The notes: a model not told the origin generated them from the letters alone. A stretch of DNA of 64,000 nucleotides from Eutreptiella sp. 'Long Island Sound 2002' (GCA_964036045.1 OZ038381.1:141708096-141772095), one strand, 5' to 3'; positions 31,508 through 42,870 are shown, counted from the first letter of the stretch. Numbers and translations are program-made.

Positions 31508-32165
31508 ACAAATCGGACACCAGGAGCGAGATGAGCGCAAACAAACATCGCCCTCGCGTCCTGCTCGCAAAAATATGGTTGAGAATACGGTCAGAATGTC
31601 CCAAGCTGCCCACAATCAGGAGAAATGATAAAAATGTTTTTACTAAAAATAGTAACATTTGTTACTAAAAATAGCACAAGCAAAAGATTTGAATCTCCAA
31701 ACTGAGGGACCCTGTGAGGGAAAGCAACCTCACCAATGCGACTGCCACACATATTGGGTAGCTGCGGATTCAGACGATACGCAAAACGCGGCCGGTAGGA
31801 ACGTGCTCCGAAAATCGAATTTTTGCTGTCAAAAATAGAACAAGTGTGCTAAAAATAGAACGTGGTGAGCCAAAGATTGAAACAACACTTGAAGAGGAAA
31901 CAGGCACGTCCGGTGGTCCCCATTGTGTCGAAAAAGTTTGCACATCCGTCAAATTGCTCCGAAAGGAGGCGATAACAAAGCAACAAAACAACCTCGGTAA
32001 GGAGAGTAAAGCAAATACATATCAACTTCATATCCCCTGCAAACTCTGGAATTCTAACCCAGAAGTCCACGAACGATCCCATATAGCGGAGGTGTTGCTC
32101 TAGCGGATGCACTTACAAAGGCTCAAAAAATATAGGAAAAACAAGTGGGTCTTGACAAATATTCT
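31508..32165 (+). repeat. Dispersed repeat, copy 2 (copia-like tail, frame broken)
   Basis: Same-orientation partner of 27483-28145. The RNase H-like end is frame-disrupted here (aaggctcaaaaaatatagg lacks bases present in copy 1). Confidence 0.6.
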
Positions 32166-32359
32166 CCTGAGCAAGCGGGACCGACCTTGCAGACAAAAAC
32201 ATGAAAACCGTCCAAAACTGATCTTGGTTCCATATGCTAGTCTCATGTCAAGGAAATTGGAATTGGGGGCACTTGGGAGGTATCGAGCTATGGTGCCTGC
32301 ATGCTTGCGGCAAATTAGGCAAAAACAAAAAATTGTGTCAACGGTTAAGAGAGAGTCGT
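32166..32359. other. Unassigned AT-richer segment
   Basis: About 190 bp after the repeat end; on the minus strand it follows the gypsy chromodomain fragment. Nothing recognisable. Confidence 0.35.
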
Positions 32360-32574
32360 CTCAGTTCCGTTCCTGTATGATCAAATGCACCAACACATCC
32401 TCCACATCTAGACTAACCCCCTTTTTCTTGAGATAGTCCAGCTACACCGTGGTCTACCTCGTCATAAAACTGCTCGGAAGCTCCCGCGAGTCCCGCGAAG
32501 CGGCAAATCCTTTCCAACGAAACTTGTAAAGCCACCCCCCCTGGCGTGGTAGGGTCCAACTTGTCCGTGGCAAT
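32360..32574 (-). pseudogene. Gypsy chromodomain fragment, 3' half of a split gene
   Basis: Minus-strand sequence encodes a chromodomain: ATDKLDPTTPGG in one frame, then after a shift at a G-run YKFRWKGFAASRDSRELPSS, and a C-terminal helix LDYLKKKGVSLDVEDVLVHL. It parallels the end of the intact gypsy pol at 51863 (FKVRWRGYGPSHDTWEPVSS). It is the continuation of the integrase fragment at 35872-36375, separated by an inserted block of about 3.3 kb. Contains a frameshift and stops. Confidence 0.6.
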
Positions 32575-32589
32575 GCGCCCCGCAGCGAC

Positions 32590-35340
32590 GCCCCGCTAAC
32601 GCAACCCACAGCACAACACACCGAGCGAGCACACCGGTGAACGGGAGCCAAGAGGCCCAGGACACCGCACAGCACACCGGGCAAGCACACCGTTAGAGGA
32701 GCCAAGTGGCCAAGGACACCGTACACGCAACACAACACACCGAGCGGGCACACAGATGAACAGGAGCCAAGAGGCCAGAACACCGCACGCACAACACAAC
32801 ACACACAGTGGGGACACCGGTGAACAGGAGCCAAGTGGCCCAGGACACCGCACACACAAAGCAAGCCACCGAGCGGGCACACCGCTGAACGGAAGCCAAG
32901 TGGCCGCGGACACCGCACACGCAACACAACACACCGAGCGGGCACAGAGGTGAACAGGAGCCAAGAGGCCAGAACACCGCACGCACAACACAACGCACCG
33001 AGCAGGCACATCAGTGAACAGGAGCCAAGTGGCCGAGGACACTGCACCAACAAAGCACCGCACCGAGCGGGCGCACCGGTGAACAGAAGTCAAGTGGCCA
33101 AGGACAACGCACATGCAACACAACGCACCGAGCAGGCACACCGGTGAACAGGAGCCAAGTGGTTCAGGACACTGCACATGCAAAGCAACGCACGGAGCGG
33201 GCGCACCTCTGAACAGGAGCAGAGTGGCCTAGGACACCGCACAAGCAAATCAACGCACCGGGCGGGCACACCGGTGAACAGGAGCCAAGTGGCACAGGAC
33301 GCCGCACACGCAACACAACGCACCGAGAGGGCACAAAGATGAACAGGACCCAAGTGGCCCAGGACACCGCATACGCAACACAAAGCACGGAGCAGGCACA
33401 TCAGTGAACAGGAGCCAAGTGGCCCAGGACACCGCACCAACAAGGCACTGCACCGAGCGGGCGCACCGGTGAACAGGAGTCAAGTGGCCCAGGACACCGC
33501 ACACGCAACACAACGCACCGAGCGGGCACAACGCTGAACAGGAGCAAAGTGGCCTAGGACACCGCACACGCAAAGCAACGCACGGAGCGAGCACACCGGT
33601 GAACAGGAGTCAAGTGGCACAGGACGCTGCACACGCAACACAACGCACCGAGTGGGCACACAGGTGAACAGGAGCCAAGTGGCCCAGGACACCGCACACG
33701 CAACAGAACGCAGAGAGCAGGCACATCAGTGAACAGGAGCCAAATGGCCGAGGACACCGCACAAGCAAAACAACGCACCGAGCGGGCGGCCGGTGAACAG
33801 GAGCCAAGTGGCACAGGACGCCGCACACGCAACACAACGCACCGAGCGGGCACACAGGTGAAGATGAGCTAAGTGGCCCAGGACACCGCACACGCAACAC
33901 AACGCACGGAGCAGGCACATCAGTGAACAGGAGCCAAGTGGCCCAGGACACTGCACCAACAAGGCACTGCACCGAGCGGGCGCACAGCTGAACGGGAGTC
34001 AAGTGGCCCAGGACACCGCACACGCAACACAACGCACCGAGCGGGCACACCGCTGAACAGGAGCCAAGTGGCCTAGGACACCGCACACGCAAAGCAACGC
34101 ACGGAGCGGGCACACCGGTGAACAGGAGCCAAGTGGCCCAGGACACCGCAAAAGCAAATCAACGCACCGAGTGGGCACACCGGTGAAGAGGAGCCAAGTT
34201 GCCCAGGACAACGCACAAGCAAAACAATGCACCGAGCGGGCACACCGGTGAACAGGAGCCAAGTGGCACAGGACACCGCACACGCAACACAACGCACCGA
34301 GCGGGCACACCGGTGAACAGGAGCCCGGTGGCCCAGGACACCGCACAAGCACACAACGCACCGAGCGGGCACACCGGTGAAAAGGAGCAAAGTGGGCCAG
34401 GACACCACACACGCAAAACAACGCACCAAGCGGACACACCGGTGAATAGGAGCCAAGTGCCCCAGGACAACACAACAAACCAGGTGGGCACACCGGTGAA
34501 CAGGAGCCAAGTGGCCTAGGACGAAGCACACGCAAAGCAACGCACCGAGCGGGCACACCGCTGAACAGGGGCCAACTGGCCCAGGACACCGCACAAGCAA
34601 AACAATGCACCGAGCGGGCACACCGGTGAACAGGAGCCAAGTGGCACAGGACACCGCACACGCAACACAACGCACCGAGCGGGCACAGCGGTGAACAGCA
34701 GCCAAGTGGCCCAGGACACCGCACACGCAAAGCAACGCACGGAGCGGGCACACCGGTGAACAGGAGCCCGGTGGCCCAGGACACCGCACAAGCAAACAAC
34801 GCACCGAGCGGGCACACCGGTGAAAAGGAGCAAAGTGGGCCAGGACACCACACACGCAAAACAACGCACCAAGCGGACACACCGGTGAATAGGAGCCAAG
34901 TGCCCCAGGACACCTCAGACGCAACACAACAAACCACGCAGACGCACCGGTGAACAGGAGCCGAGTGGCCCAGGACACCGCACATGCAACACAGCACACC
35001 CAGCGGGCACACCGGTGAACAGAAGCCAAGTTGCCCAGGACACCGCACACACGTGCACACGTAGGGTGGTCGAGGGACAGGAAAGAACCAACACCTCAAG
35101 CAATACAACGCACCAAGCGGACACACCAGTGAATAGGAGCCAAGTGGCCCAGGACACCGCAGACGCAACAAGACAAACCACGCAGGCACACCGGTGAACC
35201 GGAGCCACGTGGCCCAGTACACCGCACAAGCAAAACAATGCACCAAGCAGGCACACCGGTGGACAGGAGCCAAGTGGCCCAGGACACCGCACACACGTGC
35301 ACACGTAGGGTGGTGGAGGGACAGGAAAGATCCAACACCT
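32590..35340 (+). repeat. 65-bp minisatellite, array 1 (about 42 units, A/C-rich strand)
   Basis: Repeated unit built on caccggtgaacaggagccaa, gtggcccaggacaccgcac, and acgcaacacaacgcaccga. Spacing is 65 bp in the clear copies (34246 to 34311). Because 65 is not a multiple of 3, the minus strand stays open through all three repeat phases and yields long false ORFs (up to 431 codons) rich in Cys, Leu and Val. A variant block with cacacgtgcacacgtagggt interrupts at about 35045 and 35290. Confidence 0.9.
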
Positions 35341-35344
35341 CACC

Positions 35345-35871
35345 GGTCGGACACACTGGGGCGACCCAGCCAACTCACCGGGCCAGCAGCAGGGGCAGTA
35401 CCACAAGGCCACTGGTCCGAGCCCGGCCAGGCTGCATCGGGGACCATGGCAAACGTCACCCGAAGCCATGGAAGCGATTGTTGACAGGTGAGCCAGTACA
35501 CAGTCCGGGAGGGGGTTGCCTGCCAAGCAGAGAGGCCCCGCAACTCAAGCCACAAGGGTGAGGCGGTCGTACCGTAGACTAGCGACCCCTTGTCGTGAGA
35601 GACACTCCACACGGCTGGGCAGGTCCAGAGCTGCCGCCCAAAGGAGGGGGCCTGTGGCCCTACCCATGGACACATGTGGGGACACCCTTCCAGCCGGGAC
35701 ACATGAATCGGGTGGCCGCGACAATGCCTTCCCAAACACATGCGGGACCGGCTTAAGAGGCACCTGACATAGGGCAGTGGGAGGGACAGGACGTCCTCTT
35801 GGTAAGACATTCTTCCTGCATTGTCAGAGGAGGCATCCCGAGCTCCCGAAGATACCTACTTACCTACCTAT
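35345..35871 (+). repeat. Unique body and (ACCT)n tail of the minisatellite element
   Basis: Single-copy-looking sequence ending in gagctcccgaagatacctac and further ACCT units. The last ~57 bp before the tail equals the body of the satellite-embedded fragments at 8933, 10184 and 12788, so those are 5'-truncated relatives. Confidence 0.65.
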
Positions 35872-36375
35872 AGTCATCCTCTTCAGAATCATTCTTGGAG
35901 TCCGGATCTGCCGCCATGAGCTCGAACGTCACCACTCGCCCGCTGGGATCTGGCGTCCGTTGCCGTAGCTGCGTATGGTCACGATCCTGGATGGAATGCA
36001 TGTCTTGCCCGATCTTGCGCACAATGACCCCTGTCGTATACCACGAATGCTGGCAATGCCAGCCCAACACGTCCTTCTGATGACGCTCCACCCAAACGGT
36101 GTCCTTGCGAGAGTACTTGTGCATGTTGTTTTCCTTTAAGTACTTGGCCCTCCGCTCATGCTCATCATGCAAGGACTTGCAAACCTTGGCCGCTGTGGCA
36201 TCCGCTTCATTTATCATGGTGTCCGCATCGCGTGGGACCTTGCCGTGGTTCATCCACGGGAGACGTTGAGACACTCGTTCCCGTAGGAATAAAATGTGGT
36301 GCGGAGACACTTCCGTAGGCCCTGGTAAGTCATGAAAGGCTTGTAATGATGCGTATGGGGGTCCATACCCCTCAT
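35872..36375 (-). pseudogene. Gypsy integrase C-terminal fragment, 5' half of a split gene
   Basis: A minus-strand frame of about 165 codons resembling the integrase C-terminus of the gypsy pol at 51863: SPHHILFLRERVSQRLPW corresponds to SPHQILFGRDPLGRGLPL, followed by a helical linker, a GPY-like stretch and an acidic end (DSEEDDY) matching the acidic linker before the chromodomain. It is cut at DDY by the (ACCT)n tail at 35871, and the chromodomain resumes at about 32574. The upstream integrase catalytic core is absent. Confidence 0.7.
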
Positions 36376-36566
36376 ACTAATTTTTTTTCTTCTTATCGCA
36401 TCAACTTGTTCTGGAGCTGACGCCCCCCATTGTGGAATGTACCAGACATGAGTATAACTATAACAAAGAGACAGCCCAGGTGTACAGGGTCAGGGACCCA
36501 TAGATAGATCTGAAGTGTATAGGTAAAAAAGGTGTTGGTCTGGGTGCGACTGTGTGTGTTTTGGTG

Positions 36567-36569
<3 letters not shown>

Positions 36570-36598
<29 letters not shown>
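36570..36598 (+). repeat. (GT)n microsatellite
   Basis: About 14 uninterrupted GT units. Confidence 0.95.
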
Positions 36599-36603
<5 letters not shown>

Positions 36604-36828
36604 GTATCCTCCGTGTGTGTTCTGGTTACTGCGTATGAAAAAAAAGTGGGAGACCTGAACCCAAAAGGTTGCTGTTTGCGGACACAAGACACGGTGCCCT
36701 AAAAAGAATTTCGTGGTGCCCTGCCAGTTTTCAAACCCCATCGTTTCATCTCTAGGGGAAAAGCAAGAGAGAACGAGCACTGCAGGGCAAGCAGGGTCAG
36801 GGATAAACCACATACCGTAGTTCTGATG

Positions 36829-37108
36829 GCCAGGCTGGCCACTGAAGTCCAGTATGCAAGCAGGGCGTAATGCCAGGGTATGGAAAAATGATAAAAGGCC
36901 AGGGGCCTCAGATGTACAGCGTGCTTAAAAGGGTCCCAGCTTGCAGCAGCGGTCGGTCAGCGCCGACCGAAAAGGATCCGGCCCTTGAATGAAAGGGCCG
37001 TGATCACCTCCTGAGATGCCAGAGCAGCAAAGTAAGGGATAGACAAATTATTGCAGTCCAGTCAGCCAGGCCGGCCACTGAAGTCCAGTATGCAAGCAAG
37101 GCGTGACG
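36829..37108. repeat. 44-bp direct repeats flanking a hairpin-rich spacer
   Basis: gccaggctggccactgaag and the following bases at 36829 recur with four mismatches at 37065 (period 236 bp). Both contain the aagtccagtatgcaagca block. Confidence 0.8.
36950..37000. other. Two consecutive perfect hairpins
   Basis: Stem cggtcgg/ccgaccg (36950-36956 with 36963-36969, 6-base loop) is followed by cggccctt/aagggccg (36979-36986 with 36993-37000, 6-base loop). No T-tract follows, so this is not a bacterial-type terminator. Confidence 0.7.
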
Positions 37109-37252
37109 CCAACGCGGCCGTCTCCTGAATTAGCCGTAACTTGAGAGGGGGAGTAGGGCGTGTGCTTCACACCCCTGTTGAATAATGGGTTTGGTCGCAT
37201 ACTCCTCGATTGTGCACTTCTTGTTGGCATCTTGGAAAGCTTTCGTCTCGAC

Positions 37253-38527
37253 TCAGTCGAGATCATCAGAGATAGCTGTGCGAGCATGGTGGCCTTTAGT
37301 CCAGTAATGCGAAGGCAACTGTTCTTGTTCCCTTTCGTTCGTGGATGTGCAACTGGCGCTCGAGCCCCAAAAGCTGCCTGCTGGTGGTCCGGGAGAAAGA
37401 GTGGTTGAATCCGACAAGGATTCAAATACCGGAAGAGTGCTGCTAGTGCTTGATCGGCTGCATCTTCTCATCGGTAGCTTTGAGGCATGGCAGCATGAAT
37501 CAGAAGACGACTCTAGCTGCAGTGGCTGGCTTTCTCCTGAGTACAGCGACTGCGGCGGCGCTGGATGATTGTCCTGCGAGCTTCTTGTGTCAGCTGCCCT
37601 CCGAAGCAGCGGGTCATCAATCTCCTCACGGTTCGCGTGAATGTGCTTACTCCAAACATTGGTAGGAGCTGGAGCTGGTTGACGCTGTTTGATGCGCGCC
37701 CGTTGCGAGTAAATGGACCTACAGAAGGGCGCCCCCTTTTTTCCGCGGAAGGAGTACTTCAGAGTGCCTTCACGAAGTTGCCGGGTCCTCTTTTGTTCGA
37801 GAGGCGACGTACCCTGACCTGGGTGCTTCAATTTGCTCCGGGTGGTGACACGCTGTAAGCAGGCAAATGGGTTGCTTGTCGCAAACCTGCTCTTCTTTAC
37901 TTACTGCTCATGCCGTTTTTGTTCCATTTGTTGTAAACTCTATTCATTGTGTGACGTTTCCGGAGATGCACGAGGGGCCTTGTTTTTTCGTTTTATGTTA
38001 GTACACTCCTTGTGCTTGCTTGACGTTGCACGAGCGGGGACCTTGTTTTCCCGTTGGATCGTCGTGGGCTCCTTGTCACTGCTTGACGGCACACGCTGCG
38101 GCGCTTGTGGAATTGGCGAATCGTCAGGCAGGGGAACAAGACCTTTGAGGCAGCACTTTCAGGGGCTCTTGGTCAAGAACTGTTCTGAACCGGCCTTGTG
38201 TCTTTGCGGCAGGTCATAGCTCGTGCTTGGCTCTTCCGCAATTGACGGGACTGCGCTCGGCGTGGTAGGATCTTCATGCTGCGGCCTCTGTTGAAGTTCT
38301 CCTGTTGTCGCTGCGCAACTGACATTGGCTGTGTGTTGAAAGTGACATGGGAGCGAGGTTAACGACTGTGGATCTGGAACGCGTGGAAAGGACGAAATAT
38401 TGAGGAGCAGCTGTTGTAAGTTGTGTTCCGCTGTTTGCGAGAACAGGAAAGCTACTTGTAGCGTTAAAAGGCTGGTTAGCAGCTTGCAGCGTCTGGAGGC
38501 GTGCACGAGACAGAAAGGTTTTCTCAA
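37253..38527 (-). other. Possible low-GC coding region (several open segments, unknown protein)
   Basis: Minus-strand open segments at 38527-38159 (starts MRKPFCLVHASRR with a hydrophobic stretch), about 38145-37947 (polar, ends TSHNE before a TAG, with an imperfect duplication around SSSDKEPTT / TSSKHKECT), and 37831-37253 (Ser/Pro-rich, 192 codons). They are in different frames and no clear splice sites were established. No family recognised. Might be eroded host exons or a transposon gene. Confidence 0.2.
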
Positions 38528-38689
38528 GCTGCGGGTCGATCGATGAGCTGCGCTGGGGCGCTGCGAGGAGGCGAGATGTTCACAAGGTTTCTGGCGGCTT
38601 GCTGGATGCAGTTACTCTCGGCCACTCCTAGAATTCGAGGCGCAGCCATCACAGGACCGCAGCTGTCGCGCGCGCTGCGTCCTGTTGCC

Positions 38690-38975
38690 AGATCAGAATG
38701 AAAAGATAAGTAAAACACGACGAAAAAGGTTTCTAAAAAGCTGAAAATAAGGCTAATTAGCATCAAATACGGCTAGGCGAAAAAGCGCGCTGCGAAACGT
38801 GTTAAACCGCGAGGAGAAAAATCTTCCGGCCTCAAATAGGTGAATAGTCAACGCGGTGGGCATCGTAGCTAACGTACGAGTTGAGCGCCGCGCCCCATGC
38901 CCGCTAACACGCCGTATACGTAGAGAAAAATGCTCCGCGAGCAACGCATAAAAACCGAAAAATATTTTTCTAAGA
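38690..38975 (-). repeat. Dispersed repeat, inverted partner of 31190-31475
   Basis: Reverse-complement relative of 31190-31475 with many substitutions. Non-coding. Confidence 0.55.
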
Positions 38976-39283
38976 CGCTACGCCCCAGGACTCACGCCCT
39001 CTCGCTTTGTTTTCTTCTCCATGTACCTTTCCCTCCCTCTCCGCCCCACCTTCGCCGTTTTTGCCCTCCGTCACGCTGCAGGCGAACCAAGTCAAGACGA
39101 GCTCAAGCAAGGACGACGCCATCAACTCAAGCGACGACAAACACGGCGATAGCGACGAACGAAGAGACCAGATTCATCAACGACGTGAACAACCTACACA
39201 GAGACGGGCGCGGGGTAACACAGGGTAATAATCAATGTTTTTTGTGCGTGCCGGCAGGGAGAGAAAGGGCACCATAGCACACA
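38976..39283 (+). other. Pyrimidine tract and short polar open stretch
   Basis: A pyrimidine-rich run ends in cacgctgcag (acceptor-like), followed by about 45 stop-free codons of polar sequence (KDDAINSSDDKHGDSDERRD). It could be an exon, but no partner is seen. Low confidence. Confidence 0.2.
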
Positions 39284-40090
39284 AACGCCACCACCGGGCA
39301 AAAGACAGCACAGACAACCAACAGCACAACATAGCACAGCACGGCGCCGCACGACAAGCCACAGGGGGGCAAAGCAAGCACAAACAGCACCGCAAAGCGA
39401 AAGCAGAGCACAACAGCACAGTACCACGGGACAGCACAGCACCACAGCACACGACACAGAGAAGCAGGGCACCAACGCAAACCGCACCAACCACAGGGAA
39501 GCAGACCAAGCGGCAAGACAGGGTCACCGACACCGAAACACGCCACCAGCAGACAACCACGGGCCACCAGACCCAGCACCACACCACAGAGCACCAAAGA
39601 AAACAGCACAACACACAGCAGCGCACCACATCACCAGGCGCCAGTAACAGCACACACCACACGAACAGCACAACGCAAGCGCACCAGCACAGCGAGGCGC
39701 AGCAACGCACAGAGCGGAGAGGACAGGGAACACACGGCACGAGGGAAGGAGCACCAGAGCACGCAGACACCACCATCGGGCAAACAACAGCACAGCCAAC
39801 CAACAGCACAGCACAGCACAGCATTACAGGCCACAGGAGGGCACAGCAAGCACCAACAGCACCGCAAAACCACAGCAGAGCACAGCAGCACAGCACCACG
39901 CGACAGCACAGCACCACAGAACATGACACAGGGAAGCAGGGCACCACAGCAAACCACACCAACCACAGGGAGGCAGACCACGTGGCCAGACAGGGACACC
40001 GACACGGAAACACGCCACCAGCAGACAACCACGGGCCACCAGACCCAGCAGCGCACCACAGCACACCACAGGAAACAGCACAACACCTAT
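39284..40090 (-). repeat. A/C-rich tandem repeat, two ~484 bp units
   Basis: Blocks caccgggcaaaagacagcac (39290) and caccatcgggcaaacaacag (39770) start two units that share order to gaaacagcacaacac (39600 and 40072). Related to 41838-42290 on the same strand and, reversed, to 29951-30890. The long ORFs on both strands are repeat by-products. Confidence 0.7.
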
Positions 40091-40756
40091 GATTTTGTGG
40101 CGCGTTCTGCGGCCAAAACCGCATTAACGCTACCGCACTGGATCTGAAACGGCCGCGGTGCCAAAAATTAGTCTTTCAAACATGAATTTTTCCAAAATCC
40201 ATTGCTTGAATTCATTTGATTCCTTGGCACAAAAGTGTGGATGTGTCAGAACATTACAATGTTGTCCTTGAATCTAAAGATGCCTGCCAAAAGTCGTTTT
40301 AATATTGTTGTTCCGCTGTTGTTGTGCTGCTGGGCTGTAGTGCAGATCGCTCCGGACGTTTCCGGCTATTGACTGCTAAATTTTGACACAACATTTCTGA
40401 CTAATGCTTTGCAATTGCCTTCGTTTTGCCTTGCTTGCAAGCACAACGTTGGACTGGTGAGAACTGTTGAGAACTGAGGTTCCTTGGACTTGATTTGTGT
40501 TGCTGGTAAAGGTTTCGGAACACTTGACAGTTGACGTGCTGTGCACTTGCTTGTGTTGTGCCTTTTTTGACCGGTCTTGGCTCTGTGAGTTTACTATTTG
40601 CCTGATTTGTTGCAAAGCCTGTTCTGCAACCCTTGACTCTCCCTGAAAAGGGATCCCCTGTGGTACAGAAGTACCCATTCCAACGGTCAGGCTTTGTAGC
40701 TCATTTTGGCAAATAGTCTCAAACTTGCAAGCACCGGTCCTTTGCACCTCACAATG
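40091..40756. other. Lower-GC segment, possible coding remnant on minus strand
   Basis: A minus-strand open stretch at 40376-40870 (165 codons) is Gln/Ser/Lys-rich (RVAEQALQQIRQIVNSQSQD) and runs into the 111-bp repeats. No family recognised. 40091-40375 shows nothing. Confidence 0.25.
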
Positions 40757-41300
40757 CTCAAAAGAACTAGGCTTCACAAAGGTTGGCAGGTGTTTGAAAT
40801 GACATTGAGAACTGAGGTGTGTGGTTAACTGAGAAGTCAGTTTGACCTGGTCCCAGCCTACGATGCTCAAAAGAACTTTGCTTCACAAAGGTTGGCACCG
40901 GTTTTTGAACTGACTTTGGAGAGTGAGGTGTGCAGGTAACTCAGAAATCGGCTTGACCTGGTTGCAGCGTACGAGGCTCCAAAGAACTTCGCTTCACAAA
41001 GGTTGCCACAGGCTTTTGAAATGACGATGAGAACTGAGGTGTGTGGTTAACTGAGAACTCGTTTTGAACTGGTCGCACCCTAGGAGGCGCTAAAGAACTT
41101 GGCGTCACAGAGGTTGGGCCAGGTTTTTGAAATGACACTGAAAACTAAGGTGTGTGGTTAACTGAGAACTCGGTTTTAACTTGTCGCAGCGTACAAGGCG
41201 CTAAAGAACTTCGTGTCACAAAGGGTGGCCCACGTTTTTGAAAGAAAGTTGAGAATTGAGGTGAGTGGGTAACTGAGAAATTGGTTTGTGGTGCAGTGTT
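40757..41300 (-). repeat. 111-bp tandem repeat, five units (37 codons each)
   Basis: Units starting gctcaaaagaacttngcttc at about 40757, 40866, 40976, 41087 and 41198. The 111-bp period preserves frame. On the minus strand some units read as SFQKPVATFVKRSSLEP-type repeats, but the frame is broken between units. Confidence 0.8.
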
Positions 41301-41837
41301 GGTTCAAGCTGGCTTGAATGTTTGAGAACTGCTGTAAGGAACTGGATGTGTACTGCCGGTGAACGGCATGCTGCTGCTGCCTGTTTTGTGTCACTCCTGG
41401 TTTTCCACTTCCGTGCACAGTATACTTCGAGTTGACTTTGGGCATGGGCCTGATTTCGATGACCTTCCACCTACGGGCATTCTTCACCTGCTTCGCGTTG
41501 CCCTCCAGTTCTGCACCGTGGTGCTCTGCAATGAGCTGCTGCACTCTGCTGCTGCGCAACAGGCTTCACTGAAGGTCATTTTGGGCCTGCTTTTTGGATT
41601 TCATCCTGGGTTTCGTGACCTCCGAGGTCTTTTTGGGCATCCTGGTTGGGCTTCACTCTGATCTTCGTGACCTGGGGCAGGTGGCTTTGGTGAAATTCAG
41701 TTGACTTCGTCATTCTTGAACTGCAAGTGGAGATCTGTGCTGCTGGTTGTGGATTTGCAGCAAGTGTGTTTTGTGTTGCCACATCCCAGTATGTAGCAGT
41801 TTATTCATTGTGCACACACCCGAAAATTTGCCCCCCC
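41301..41837 (-). other. Possible coding remnant upstream of the 111-bp repeats
   Basis: Minus-strand open stretches 41782-41576 and 41559-41176 contain protein-like, polar sequence (QQLIAEHHGAELEGNAKQ). The frames differ and no family is recognised. It may form one eroded gene with the 111-bp repeat region. Confidence 0.25.
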
Positions 41838-42290
41838 CCAGCACAACACACAGCAGCGCGCCACAGCACCAGGCGCCAGCAACAGCACGAACCACAGGAA
41901 TAGCGGGACGCAAGCGCACAAGCACAGCAAAGCACAGCACTGCACAGAGCAGAGAGGACAGGGAACGCAGAGCACAACACCCCAGGACACACACAGCGCA
42001 GAGCAGAGCAGCGAACAACAGCGCGCACCACAACGCCACGAGAAAACACACACAGCACAGAGCACACAGCGCGGTAGAAAACCGCAAAACACAGCGCCGC
42101 AAAGCACAAGGCCCCAGGGCGACGGGGAGCGCCCGAGAGCACGGCACAACAAGCAGCAGCACCAAACGAGTGCAACAAATCAGCACAGCACACAACAGCA
42201 CAACATCGAGCGGCACATCGCGCAGCAGCGCGGCACAGCACTGCACCGAGGGAAACAAAGCACAGCACAGCACACGGCACACAGCACCGA
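41838..42290 (-). repeat. A/C-rich repeat related to 39284-40090
   Basis: Shares cacaacacacagcagcgc and gcagagaggacagggaac-type blocks with 39610-39740, same strand. Confidence 0.65.
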
Positions 42291-42870
42291 GCGGCAGCGG
42301 CCAAAGCTGCGAGACACAAAGGGCAGGGGGGGGCAGCAACCACCAGGGAGCAGCCAACGGCCAGGGGAGAAGCACCAAGGAGGCGAGAGCGCACGGAGAG
42401 CCGAGAAGCGGGACGCCAACGAAGCAAACAACGCACAGCGCCGAGGCCAGGGGCACCCGGGGCCGGAAACCAGAGAAAGCCAGAGACAACAGGGGTGCAC
42501 AACGCAGGAAAAGAAAAAAAGAAGAACGGAGCACCGAGCGGCAGCGACAAAAACTGCGAGACACAAAAGAGGGGGGGGGGGCGCCCATCAGGGAGCAGTC
42601 AACAGCGAGAAAGAAAAAACCAAGCACAGCGCCAAGGCTCAAGGCATCCGGGGCCGGAAACCAGAGAGGGGGGCGCGGACAGGAAGAGAAAAAAAAACAC
42701 AAGGCATGGAGCGGCGGCAACGAAAACCGCGAGACACAAAGGGGGGGGGGTCAACCACCAGGGAGCAGCCAAAGGCGAGGCGGGAAGCCCGAAAGAGGCG
42801 AGAGCGCACAGAGAGCCAAGAAGCGGGAGGCCAACAAAGCAAACAACGCACAGCGCCGAGGCCAATTGGC
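42291..42870 (-). repeat. Purine-rich tandem repeat (reverse of the T/C-rich family)
   Basis: About four ~130 bp units containing gcgagacacaaagggnggg and gggccggaaaccagagaa. It is the reverse complement of the 45780-46265 family. Confidence 0.7.

Larger units (their letters stand above)
32575..35871 (+). mobile_element. ~3.3 kb minisatellite-carrying element with (ACCT)n tail, inside gypsy
   Basis: This block separates the two halves of a gypsy integrase/chromodomain gene. In plus orientation it has a short leader (cgacgccccgctaacgcaac), the 65-bp minisatellite array, about 520 bp of unique sequence (35345-35853), and an (ACCT)n tail at 35854-35871. The leader is also present next to the array at 44811-44865 in opposite orientation, so the array is part of a defined element. 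No ORF with coding character. No target-site duplication was recognised, so the left boundary is approximate. Confidence 0.55.
36376..37252. other. Unassigned segment with microsatellite, direct repeats and hairpins
   Basis: No coding sequence recognised. It contains a (GT)n run at 36570-36598, a 44-bp imperfect direct repeat (36829-36872 and 37065-37108), and two adjacent perfect hairpins (36950-36969 and 36979-37000). Confidence 0.5.

Noticed and set aside
33999-35294. 431-codon Cys/Leu-rich minus-strand ORF and its neighbours
   Set aside because: Produced by the 65-bp minisatellite being stop-free in all three phases on that strand. The repeat appears in non-coding contexts elsewhere.
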